Assembly: GCF_964355755.1 (NCBI RefSeq)
Contig: NC_092680.1
Span: forward strand, 3,509,001 to 3,573,000
From: Antedon mediterranea
Lineage: Eukaryota > Echinodermata > Crinoidea > Comatulida > Antedonidae
Direction of reading: 5' to 3'
DNA: 64,000 bases
The position numbers and the translations under genes were made by a program. Below the pieces are notes generated by a model. It was not told the origin of the DNA. It saw nothing but the letters and a program-made list of their open reading frames with translations, and did no database searches. This document shows positions 25,971-36,900 of the stretch, one piece after another; positions within the stretch are counted from its first letter, which is position 1, and each line of letters opens with the position of its first letter.

Positions 25971-26120
25971 GGTTCCCACTAGGACGCAACGCAAAGACAT
26001 AAACGCAACACAAGCGTGTTGACCAATGACAAGCGACAGTTCGAATAATTCATCGCCTGTGATTGGTCACTTCACTTGCGTCTACGTCCTTGCGTTGCGT
26101 CCGAGTGGGAACCAAGCTTT
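25971..26120. mobile_element. Foldback MITE, TTGGTTCCCACTAG family (copy 2)
   Basis: The ends aaagcttggttcccact and agtgggaaccaagctttag are perfect reverse complements. It is the shortest copy (150 bp) with an internal deletion relative to copies 1 and 3. Confidence 0.9.
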
Positions 26121-26220
26121 AGCCATCCCACTCCTAAAACATGATACGAGTGGAAAACAAGTTAAAATACTCGCGTAAAAACTGTGTACAAGCTCTTGTG
26201 TGAACAATGTGTACCATCTT

Positions 26221-26257
26221 CGTCATATGACGTAACTTACATCTTCGTCATATGACG
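26221..26257. promoter_or_regulatory. Paired CGTCATATGACG palindromes
   Basis: The 12-base perfect palindrome CGTCATATGACG occurs at 26221-26232 and again at 26246-26257, inside a 25 bp direct duplication (catcttcgtcatatgacgta). Each holds two TGACG half-sites of the CREB/ATF type and an E-box-like CATATG. A regulatory role is an inference. Confidence 0.35.
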
Positions 26258-27094
26258 TAATTATCCATGTTTATTATAACAATGTAGCAAATTAGCACTG
26301 TCAAATTGTGCATTTATCTTATTAATATACGGTATGAATTATTTATTGTTATTAACATGACATATGTATGGGCAATTAGATATTGAACACAATAGGTATA
26401 TTGTATGTTGTGCTTATCTCTCGCACATGTCTATTGTGGTTATACTCACAGTTAAATATACCATTATACAAATGCTAACTACTACAGCAATAATGTTAAT
26501 TCAAAAGACACAATTGAAGTAACATCACTTATGTAAAAGAAAGTACATCGTAACCTAAGTTCGCGTAGAGTAAAGGTCGGGACACGCGTACGACGCACAT
26601 ATGGGGAACGAGCTTTTCCAATCTCATTATGTTACTGAAATTGTAGGATAATCTATGGCCTTGAATACGTGGTATGTCCATTGCTACTGTTGCGGAGTGG
26701 GAGAAATAGGCCTACCATAAAGAGTAGGTCTATACATGATAAATTTTATTTTAATTAAACTTATTCCTCAATTTACGCACGGTACAGTACCAATTTAAGT
26801 AAACGTAAGTCATACAAATTTGGAGTTACTCTCGTACAATACTGTTTTACAACGATGTATTATTGTAGTCGATACTCGGTACTGAATCTATACATTTGTC
26901 CAGACGTATCATATTGAAATGTCATCACACAGCATCATATGTTATGCAACGCCTGTATCATACCTTATTCTTAACCTAATCTTCCATGATACAAGCACCA
27001 CGTATGTTACACATGCGATAACGTATTATGGAATTTGACAATGATACGGGGCAAAATTATCATGCATCATTGAATTTTTATTTAAATTACTTAC
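26258..27094. other. Intergenic, no feature seen
   Basis: No gene or repeat recognised. Confidence 0.45.
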
Positions 27095-27278
27095 TAAAGC
27101 GTGGTTCCCACTAGCGACGCAACGCAAGGACGTAACGCAACGCAAGTGAATTGACCAATCACAAGCGATGGCTTATTCGCTTTTGATTGCTAACTGTCTA
27201 TAACTTCGCTTGTCATTGGTTAAAACGCTTGCGTTGCGTTTACGTCCTTGCGTTACGTTCTAGTGGGAACCAAGCTTA
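27095..27278. mobile_element. Foldback MITE, TTGGTTCCCACTAG family (copy 3)
   Basis: Nearly identical inside to copy 1 at 21741 (shared blocks gaccaatcacaagcgatggc and ttcgcttgtcattggttaaa). Ends are aaagcgtggttcccactag and ctagtgggaaccaagctt. High similarity between copies suggests fairly recent activity. Confidence 0.9.
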
Positions 27279-27500
27279 ACAGTACTAATAGTACTACTAA
27301 TACATACACGGAACTGTTAACACCTCCAACACGCAATTACACGGGTTCGTCCCGGGTTGATTTGACGATGAATATATTTAGTATTTTCAATGACTTTATT
27401 CTGTAATAAAGGTGTTTTCATGTGAGGAAATTCCCATTCAGCCCATAAAACTGAACAAGAAAAGAAGGAACCAAAACACAATACAAACTGTACTGAAGAC

Positions 27501-27790
27501 TTAAAGATGTATTGTCCCCTTAACATTTTTCTTTCCATTTTTTGGTTCAATATGCCATTTTAATGTCACGTAATAGTTTTTGCCAAAAACTGGATAAAAA
27601 AAAACATTATTTACCTGAAAAAACGTAATTTAAAGCAACAACGATACTTAAATTGCCTGTCAGACAATGAGTTTTTGATTAAAATTGACCGTTTTTTAAC
27701 TTTGTAAGTGAATAAAACTGCAAAATAATCCATTCAAAGTGTGATTTTATTAATCTTTATTTTTCATGTTTTTGGGGGACAATATATAAG
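27501..27790. mobile_element. MITE, TTAAAGATGTATTGTCC family (copy 3)
   Basis: It begins ttaaagatgtattgtcccct and ends catgtttttgggggacaata. Internal landmarks (tatgccattttaatgtcacg, tttacctgaaaaaacgtaat, attcaaagtgtgattttatt) match the other copies. Confidence 0.85.
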
Positions 27791-28129
27791 TTTCAGAGTA
27801 CCGAAAAGGCAAATATTATAATTATGTGTATTTCTGAATACACCTGGTCGACTTAGCTTATTTACATTTTTGTATATATTTATATTGGCTTATATTTTAT
27901 AGTTTAGTTATTTTATTTTCAACCTGTTATTGGTGTTCTACACTGTTGGCTTGAAATAAAGAATAAATAAAGAAATAAAATGAGGGCGATCTTACTATTT
28001 CTGTCAATATCAGAATACCGCGCTATGATTAGTGTGTCATCTTACATCAATTGTTTCTGGTTGTTGGTACTAATAGTACAGTAATCTAAAAAGAAGAAAA
28101 AAATCTTTTTTTGTTCATAACTAGTATAT

Positions 28130-31100
28130 TGAATGTGCAGAACACATGATTCTGCGCATGTGAATATATATATAGTAACCAGTTATGTCATATACAAATA
28201 TTTTGAGTGGGGTTGGTGAGCATCATGCCAAAATACTCAAAAAAATTTCAAAAAATCGCAAAATGTTGACCCTGTTATTTTTCCATAAAACTAGTTAATA
28301 TGGCTCTATGAGATGCTACAAAGCGATATATGCGCATATATACGCATATTATTGCATAATAATTTAATTTTAAAATGTCGATATTTTAGGCATTTGTCGA
28401 AAAAATATGGTTATGATAGCACAATTGACATGCGCAAAACCCCTTATTCGACTCTGCGCATGTTTATTATGCAATAGTAACCATTTATGTAAACAAATAA
28501 AAGGGTCGAAAATTTTTTCAAAAAAATTGCCAATTTTCGACCTTTTAATTTTTCAATAAAAATGGTTACTATAGCACAATTAACATGCGCAGAACCCATT
28601 AGTCGACTCTGCGCATGTTTATTATGCTATAGTAACCATTTATGTCAAATATGGTTATGATAGCACAATTGACATGCGCAGAACCCATTATTCGACTCTG
28701 CGCATGTTTATAATGCTATAGTAACCATTTATGTCAAAAAATAAAAGGGTCGAAAATCGGCTATTTTTCGAAAATTTTCCTGTACTATAGTACAGGGATT
28801 TTTTCCAAAAAATTACCAATTTTCGACCTTTTTATTTTTCGATAAAACTGGTTACTATAGCACAATTAACATGCGCACAATCCATTAGTCGACTCTGCGC
28901 ATGTTTATTATGCTATAGTAACCATTTATGTGGAATATGGTTACTATAGCACAATTGACATGCGCAGAACCCAATAGTCGACTCTGCGCATGTTTATTAT
29001 GCTATAGTAACCATTTATGTCAAAAAATAAAAGGGTCGAAAATCGGCCATTTTTCGAAAATTTTCCTGTACTATAGTACAGGGATTTTTTCCAAAAAATG
29101 GCAAATTTTCGACCTTTTAATTTTTCGATAAAAATGGTTACTATAGCACAATTGACATGCGCAGAACCTATTATTCGACTCTGCGCATGTTTATAATGCT
29201 ATAGTAACCATTTATGTCAAAAAATAAAAGGGTCGAAAATCGGCTATTTTTCGAAAATTTTCCTGTACTATAGTACAGGGATTTTTTCCAAAAAATGGCC
29301 AATTTTCGACCTTTTAATTTTTCGATAAAAATGGTTACTATAGCACAATTAACATGCGCAGAACCCATTAGTCGACTCTGCGCATGTTTATTATGCTATA
29401 GTAACCATTTATGTCAAATATGGTTATGATAGCACAATTGACATGCGCAGAACCCATTATCCGACTCTGCGCATGTTTATAATGCTATAGTAACCATTTA
29501 TGTCAAAAAATAAAAGGGTCGAAAATCGGCCATTTTTCGAAAATTTTCCTGTACTATAGTACAGGGATTTTTTCAAAAAAATTGCCAATTTTCGACCTTT
29601 TAATTTTTCGATAAAAATGGTTACTATAGCACAATTGACATGCGCAGAACCCATTATTCGACTCTGCGCATGTTTATAATGCTATAGTAACCATTTATGT
29701 CAAAAAATAAAAGGGTCGAAAATCGGCTATTTTTCGAAAATTTTCCTGTACTAGTACAGGGATTTTTTCCAAAAAATGGCCAATTTTCGACCTTTTAATT
29801 TTTCGATAAAAATGGTTACTATAGCACAATTAACATGCGCACAATCCATTAGTCGACTCTGCGCATGTTTATTATGCTCTAGTAACCATTTATGTAGAAT
29901 ATGGTTACTATAGCACAATTGACATGCGCAGAACCCATTAGTCGACTCTGCGCATGTTTATTATGCTATACTAACCATTTATGTCAAAAAATAAAAGGGT
30001 CGAAAATCGGCCATTTTTCGAAAATTTTCCTGTACTATAGTACAGGGATTTTTTCAAAAACATGGCCAATTTTCGACCTTTTTATTTTTCGATAAAACTT
30101 GTTACTATAGCACAATTAACATGCGCACAACCTTTTAGTCGACTCTGCGCATGTTTATTATGCTATAGTAACCGTTTATGTAGAATATGGTTATGATAGC
30201 ACAATTGACATGCGCAGAACCCATTTTTCGACTCTGCGCATGTTTATAATGCTATAGTAACCATTTATGTCAAAAAATAAAAGGGTCGAAAATCGGCCAT
30301 TTTTCGAAAATTTTCCTGTACTATAGTACAGGGATTTTTTCCAAAAAATTGCCAATTTTCGACCTTTTAATTTTTCGATAAAAATGGTTACTATAGCACA
30401 ATTGACATGCGCAGAACCTATTATTTGACTCTGCGCATGTTTATAATGCTATAGTAACCATTTATGTCAAAAAATAAAAGGGTCGAAAATCGGCTATTTT
30501 TCGAAAATTTTCCTGTACTATAGTACAGGGATTTTTTCCAAAAAATGGCCAATTTTCGACCTTTTAATTTTTCGATAAAAATGGTTACTATAGCACAATT
30601 AACATGCGCAGAACCCATTAGTCGACTCTGCGCATGTTTATTATGCTATAGTAACCATTTATGTCAAATATGGTTATGATAGCACAATTGACATGCGCAG
30701 AACCCATTATCCGACTCTGCGCATGTTTATAATGCTATAGTAACCATTTATGTCAAAAAATAAAAGGGTCGGAAATCGGCCATTTTTCGAAAATTTTCCT
30801 GTACTATAGTACAGGGATTTTTTTTCAAAAAATTACCAATTTTCGACCTTTTTATTTTTCGATAAAACTGGTTACTATAGCACAATTAACATGCGCACAA
30901 TCCATTAGTCGACTCTGCGCATGTTTATTATGCTATAGTAACCATTTATGTCAAATATGGTTATGATAGCACAATTGACATGCGCAGAACCCATTATCCG
31001 ACTCTGCGCATGTTTATAATGCTATAGTAACCATTTATGTCAAAAAATATAAGGGTCGGAAATCGGCCATTTTTCGAAAATTTTCCTGTACTATAGTACA

Positions 31101-32460
31101 GGGATTTTTTTTCAAAAAATTACCAATTTTCGACCTTTTTATTTTTCGATAAAACTGGTTACTATAGCACAATTAACATGCGCACAATCCATTAGTCGAC
31201 TCTGCGCATGTTTATTATGCTATAGTAACCATTTATGTAGAATATGGTTACTATAGCACAATTGACATGCGCAGAACCCATTAGTCGACTCTGCGCATGT
31301 TTATTATGCTATAGTAACCATTTATGTCAAAAAATAAAAGGGTCGAAAATCGGCCATTTTTCGAAAATTTTCCTGTACTATAGTACAGAGATTTTTTCAA
31401 AAACATGGCCAATTTTCGACCTTTTTATTTTTCGATAAAACTTGTTACTATAGCACAATTAACATGCGCACAACCCTTTAGTCGACTCTGCGCATGTTTA
31501 TTATGCTATAGTAACCGTTTATGTAGAATATGGTTATGATAGCACAATTGACATGCGCAGAACCCATTATTCGACTCTGCGCATGTTTATAATGCTATAG
31601 TAACCATTTATGTCAAAAAATAAAACGGTCGTAAATCGGCCATTTTTCGAAAATTTTCCTGGGATTTTTTCAAAAACATGGCCAATTTTCGACCTTTTTA
31701 TTTTTCGATAAAACTTGTTACTATAGCACAATTAACATGCGCACAACCCATTAGTCGACTCTGTGCATGTTTATTATGCTATAGTAACCATTTATGTGGA
31801 ATATGGTTACTATAGCACAATTGACATGCGCAGAACCCATTAGTCGACTCTGCGCATGTTTATTATGCTATAGTAACCGTTTATGTAGAATATGGTTATG
31901 ATAGCACAATTGACATGCGCAGAACCCATTATTCGACTCTGCGCATGTTTATTATGCTATAGTAACCATTTATGTCAAAAAATAAAAGGGTCGAAAATCG
32001 GCTGTTTTTCGAAAATTTCCCTGTACTATAGTACAGGGATTTTTTCAAAAAAATGGCCAATTTTCGACCTTTTAATTTTTCGATAAAAATGGTTACTATA
32101 GCACAATTAACATGCGCAGAACCCATTAGTCGACTCTGCGCATGTTTATTATGCCATAGTAACCATTTATGTAGAATATGGTTACTATAGCACAATTGAC
32201 ATGTGCAATTTTCCTGTACTATAGTACAGGGATTTTTTTCCAAAAAATGGCCAATTTTCGACCTTTTTATTTTTCGATAAAACTGGTTAATATGGCTCTA
32301 TAAGATGCTACAAAGCAATATATGCGCATATATACCCATTATTATTGCATAATATAATAATTGAATTTAAAAAAATCGATATTTTAGGCATTTTTCGAAA
32401 AATCCCTGTACAAGGATTTTTTCAAAAAATCACAAAATGTCGACCCCTTATATTTCGAAA
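28130..32460. repeat. Nested-palindrome satellite array (about 4.3 kb)
   Basis: The array alternates two palindromic modules. P1 (about 88 bp) has outer arms ggttactatagca / tgctatagtaacc and inner arms acatgcgcaga / tctgcgcatgt, centred on gtcgac-like sequence. P2 (about 110 bp) has outer arms aaaaggtcgaaaa / ttttcgacctttt and is centred on cctgtactatagtacagg. P2 centres occur at about 28784, 29066, 29263, 29550, 29747, 30028, 30319, 30517, 30798, 31087, 31374, 32030 and 32212, with one deleted near 31660. Spacing is either about 197 bp (one P1 between) or about 285 bp (two P1). The edge units (28250-28420 and 32281-32460) are diverged variants sharing gatgctacaaagc and a tatgcgcatatata motif. 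ORFs of 64-104 codons repeated on both strands are by-products. Confidence 0.97.
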
Positions 32461-33889
32461 AAAATTGATATTTTGGGTATGATTAGTTCATGAATTAAGT
32501 GAATAATATTATAGCATGAATAGGCTAACCTCTTTTTTTTTTAAACACATAATGTTGAAGACCAATGTCGCCCTTATCTGTTAGTGTTATTAGTTTATTT
32601 TCTCCACCAATCAATTTACACTTTTCAGTTCAACCATTCAAATTGACTGCCTGCAGTCACAGTCTTTACACTTAACAACATAATTTAGCACCAAACCTGA
32701 ACAACTTTATAGTAAAACACTTTACTAATAAACTTACAAAGTCACTTTTTTATATCAAAGTCGTTGTTTGATAGCCTTATTTTAATTAACACAACACAGC
32801 AACTGTAACTGTCCAAACCATAAGATCACATCAATAATTTAATGTTATTAATTAAATAATAATAATAATATTAATAATAATAATTATTATATATGATGTC
32901 TTCCATGTAAACTCTGCTAACATCATTAAATGTTTGGTTATTGCGTTCCGTCATTTTTAATCTAATTTTTAAACTTGTCTCAGCACCATAATCAATCAAA
33001 CATCTGGCAATACATAACATTATATACAGTCAACTTTCAAACTTTATACAATACAATAGATATACAATATGTACAATAGGTACATACAACTATCAACAAA
33101 GTCATTGAAAATGATTCTGAAAAAAAGAATAACTGCACAAAAAGCCACAGTGGTGGGTTATGGACGCACATGGAAAGTCACATTTTTTTTTATTAGAAAA
33201 ACCCCCCAAAATAAAAAAAAGTTTATTTTCAATTACCAATTAATGTATGCTTATTATATAAAGCAATTGACATATCTAATCTAAGTTAACACATTCTTAA
33301 TGTTCATATAATTAATAGATTTTCCTTCATTTAACATGTTCTGTACATGTTTGATGAAAACAATTTAGAGAAGTAAAACAAAATTGAAAATATTGCATTT
33401 TGTTGTAATTTCTATAATTAAAACACAGCAGTATTATACATAGATCAAGGTGTTTAATGATTTAAAAAAAAATGTGAAATTAAAATATTGCAAAGAATTT
33501 TATATAAAATGAAGAAAACATTAAAGAATAAAAAAGTGTGTCGTGGGCGATCACTTCAAAATACTAGTTTTATACTAGAATTATTGTATAAGTTTGAGAT
33601 ACAAACTTTGATTTCTTTAATTTTAGTTTTTAATTTCCAATTTCTTCAACTTCAACCATTGTCCAAATTGTGTACTCCTGATTATAGTTTAGAAATAGTG
33701 TAGTCCAGAAGTCCCTAGGTCATCCGAGAATTTCTAAACAAATTATTTTCAGCCAACACCAATTTTTGATAATTTTATGCCCAAAAATAACAATCTAACA
33801 GTTTGTTATGCGACTAAAAATAATAACAAATTTACTTAACAGTTATTATTTTTTTCAAACCATTTGATGGTGTGACTGGCTGTCCTCCA
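32461..33889. other. Intergenic downstream of the voltage-sensor gene
   Basis: AT-rich; it may include 3'UTR of the gene to the right. There is an (aat)n run at about 32856-32893. No coding feature recognised. Confidence 0.45.
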
Positions 33890-33899
33890 TTTATTTATT
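33890..33899 (-). terminator. Possible polyadenylation signal (overlapping AATAAA)
   Basis: On the minus strand AATAAATAAA lies 30 bases after the stop codon at 33929. If used, the 3'UTR would be unusually short; other AATAAA hexamers exist further left because the DNA is AT-rich. Confidence 0.3.
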
Positions 33900-33928
33900 C
33901 ATTTTGTTCAACATTAAATTCAATTTGG

Positions 33929-33961
33929 TCACAAAGATGTTGTTGGAATTCCACGTTCATC
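33929..33961 (-). CDS. Voltage-sensor gene last coding exon
   Basis: Acceptor TTTCAG ends at 33962; the exon encodes [10 protein letters not shown] and then a TGA stop (33931-33929). The phase fits the preceding exon (0). The C-terminal Thr-Ser-Leu matches the class I PDZ-ligand pattern (S/T-x-hydrophobic). The exon is very short, so the call depends on phase, acceptor quality and position. Confidence 0.72.
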   Translation of the reverse strand, partial: DERGIPTTSL

Positions 33962-36900
33962 CTGAAATAAAAAAAAACAGAACTGTATTAAAATCATCAT
34001 AACAAATAAGATATAGGCTAAACTAAACAAAAGTAGAAAAAGTGAATTACATACTGCCCACATTTTACCCCAAAATGTTAAGGCAGAAATCATGAATTTA
34101 TATATGCATCATTTATATAAATTACTAAACATCAAACCTTAAAATCATCAAAGTTTAATTTGAACTCCTGAATGGAAAACAAATCCATTTAGCCAAACTT
34201 TGAATTATGCATATGTTTATATAGCGCCCTCTGTAAGATCTTAATTTATGGGATAATTATCTTATGCATTATTCATGATTTCTTCCTTAACCAACAAAAT
34301 TGATGGATTCTGTAAGCAATCTACTTTAAATGGTGATGTTACAATAAATATTAAATTGCTAAAACACTACACTACAAATATGGTTCAGCGTTCGAGTCAC
34401 AAGCTAAAACATATATCAGTGTGAACAGGGCCTTAGTTTATCAAAATCACGGCAATTCACACCATGTTTACAGTATCTCTTTCAGTCCACCAATGGACAC
34501 CTGGTGGTGGACACCTGATGGTACTCACCAGTAATGTCACTGATTGGCCAAGCTCCTGTAAAAGAGCTTCTTCTGAAAGTCTCTTGATCTCCTCCAGCTC
34601 CAGTCGAAGCTGTTCCTCTTCATCAGCGTCTAACTTTGAACTGTTTGAACTTGAGTTCTGTCCTGACAGTGGAAGGTGTAACGATGATTTGGAACCTGTT
34701 AAGAATAACAACAATATTTGTAATTTATTTAGAAAAATACCATTGTATACATATTTTATTACCTACAGTATATCTTGGGGCGGATGCATGTTGGTATATG
34801 AGGTTAGAGAGAATCTCAGCCACCTCATGGTTGAGGATAAGGACATCTAAGTGTTTTAGATTCCTTTATTAGAACATCTCATACTCAGTGCTTCAGTTTA
34901 TCATTTCCTTTTAATTATTTAAGACGAAGTACATTCTGCAACAATACTTAGTTTCATTAAAACAATTATGTAATAATATTGATATAATTTGTACTCTTTA
35001 TACTTAATTTTAATTGGGTGGATTTCCCAAATCTGAATACTAGACTTTCTACAAAACTTTGTTTATGTTCTCCTTTCAGAGGAGAAAATGCCTACGTATG
35101 ACGGTTTATCCAGGTAAGCTAGGCACGAAATGTGTCACCAGATTAACTTATTGGTGTAGGTAAATAATAATAGAAATTCTTACTGTATGAATGCCTATCA
35201 CTTCCAAATTCTGAGTTATCATATTCACTGCCAGATCCTTGCGGTTTAGGAACCTCTAACGATTCCTGATGCTTCGTGGCATTACTATCCTGCGAGTATT
35301 CAAACGACCGTGTTGACGCCATACTGGATTCAATATTACTCTCACGTTGACCGTCACTATCAAACGCGAGATTAACAAACGCGAGAGGTGTTCGCGAGCC
35401 GTCTCTGATTGCGATTTCTCCAGAATTTCCACTAGCGGCAGTTGATGTACTGTCCAATGTACTGCCTTTCTGCGATGACATGCCGTCTTCAACATTGTGA
35501 TCAAAAGCAAAATTAATGTAACCTTCTTGTCCATTACTGATTGACGCCATTGTCTGCGTTAACGAGTAGATTGCATCGCGAATTATATTTCTAGACAGCG
35601 TAGAAGCGAACTTTTCAGTTAAACTGTGTCGCTTGTTATCGTCTGAAGACTCTGTGTTTGGTCTAACAACATCGCTCAGTACATCGTATGTGGAGCTTAC
35701 TTGAGATAACCGCGACAGTGGCGTAGATTTCGGCAAAGTTTCTCGGCTGCTAAAGCTGATATCACGGCTTACAACTCTTGAACTACTTGCTTTAGATGGT
35801 ACTGCATATATCAGGTCAGAATTGTAGCTGCTTGCTAAAAAATAAATAAATTATGATTGTTTTGATTTTGTATTTATATTTATCTGGTAGACTTAGTTGT
35901 AACCATAGAGATTCTTTTCTTTAAAAACAAAAATCAAATACAATACACTATTTCGTTCAATCAATATATATGTATTTTGAATTCAAAATTACTTTGTTTT
36001 AAACGAAACATAATTAAATGCAATGAATATTTAATATTAAGGGGAATTAAAATGAATATAATTTCATCATACATGCTACTAGGAAATAATAAGCGTGAAA
36101 ATATTGAACATATCATACATATTAAAACCCAATTACGAAAACCAGAATTAAAATGACATGAACTAAATGATGGTAATCATCATGGAATGCCAGGGGTACA
36201 ACTGTAACGTCTGATTTTCATTGATAAATGCAGAAGTCAGCGTTCTATCAACTAATGCCATATAAAGAGAAAGTAACAATACTTTGTATCACTTTATTAC
36301 TCATCACTAATATGGGATATAACGATTTATGGTTTTAACATCAGTCACCACTCAGAAGTAGTTCCACATTTGAAAATCTGGGTTCAAAAACCTTACTATT
36401 CTTATCTTTTACCATCCCCTTTCTAGTTCAGTATTTGAAGAGATTCTAAGACCAAGTTTTTCCTTTCAGTTTTAAATCATTCTTGTTGATGCAACCAGGT
36501 GCATTTTATTCATTTTTTAAGTATTCATAAATCAAAAATATCACATTGTGCAGAGCTAATATATATTATTTTATCTATATATTATTATTTATTATAAATT
36601 AGTTTTGAAAAAATGTGTAATGGGGCACTCCCCAGTATTTTTTTCTACGGATGGGACATTTTTGAGAATATAATTAGTCATATCATGAAAAGAATACAAG
36701 ATTCAAAGTAGAATAAATGTATACATATATGGCCAATGTTAATTAAGAAAGTCAAAAAAAGAATGTACCAAAAAATGTTTATTATGAAGATCGTATGCAT
36801 CCAGACGGGACAACAAATGGACATAACTTTTATCCAAGTTTTTTTCAGTTCATAAAATTAATTTTTTGTAATGTTCAGTGGATAAATTTTTAAGAAATAG

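Noticed and set aside
28928-32243. Many near-identical ORFs of 64-104 codons on both strands (MGSAHVNCAIVTIFIEKLKG type)
   Set aside because: They are translations of the palindromic satellite; both strands give similar peptides because the units are self-complementary. There is no domain and no initiation or splice context.
28130-32460. CRISPR-like array
   Set aside because: The repeats and the intervening sequences are both conserved and palindromic, and the window is eukaryotic, so this is satellite DNA.
34464-34850. 128-codon plus-strand ORF
   Set aside because: It lies antisense to the acidic coiled-coil exon of the voltage-sensor gene, which has splice sites, phase and composition on its side.
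35256-35534. 92-codon minus-strand ORF in another frame
   Set aside because: It is a shadow of the long tail exon; only the frame joined by splice phases to both neighbours is supported.
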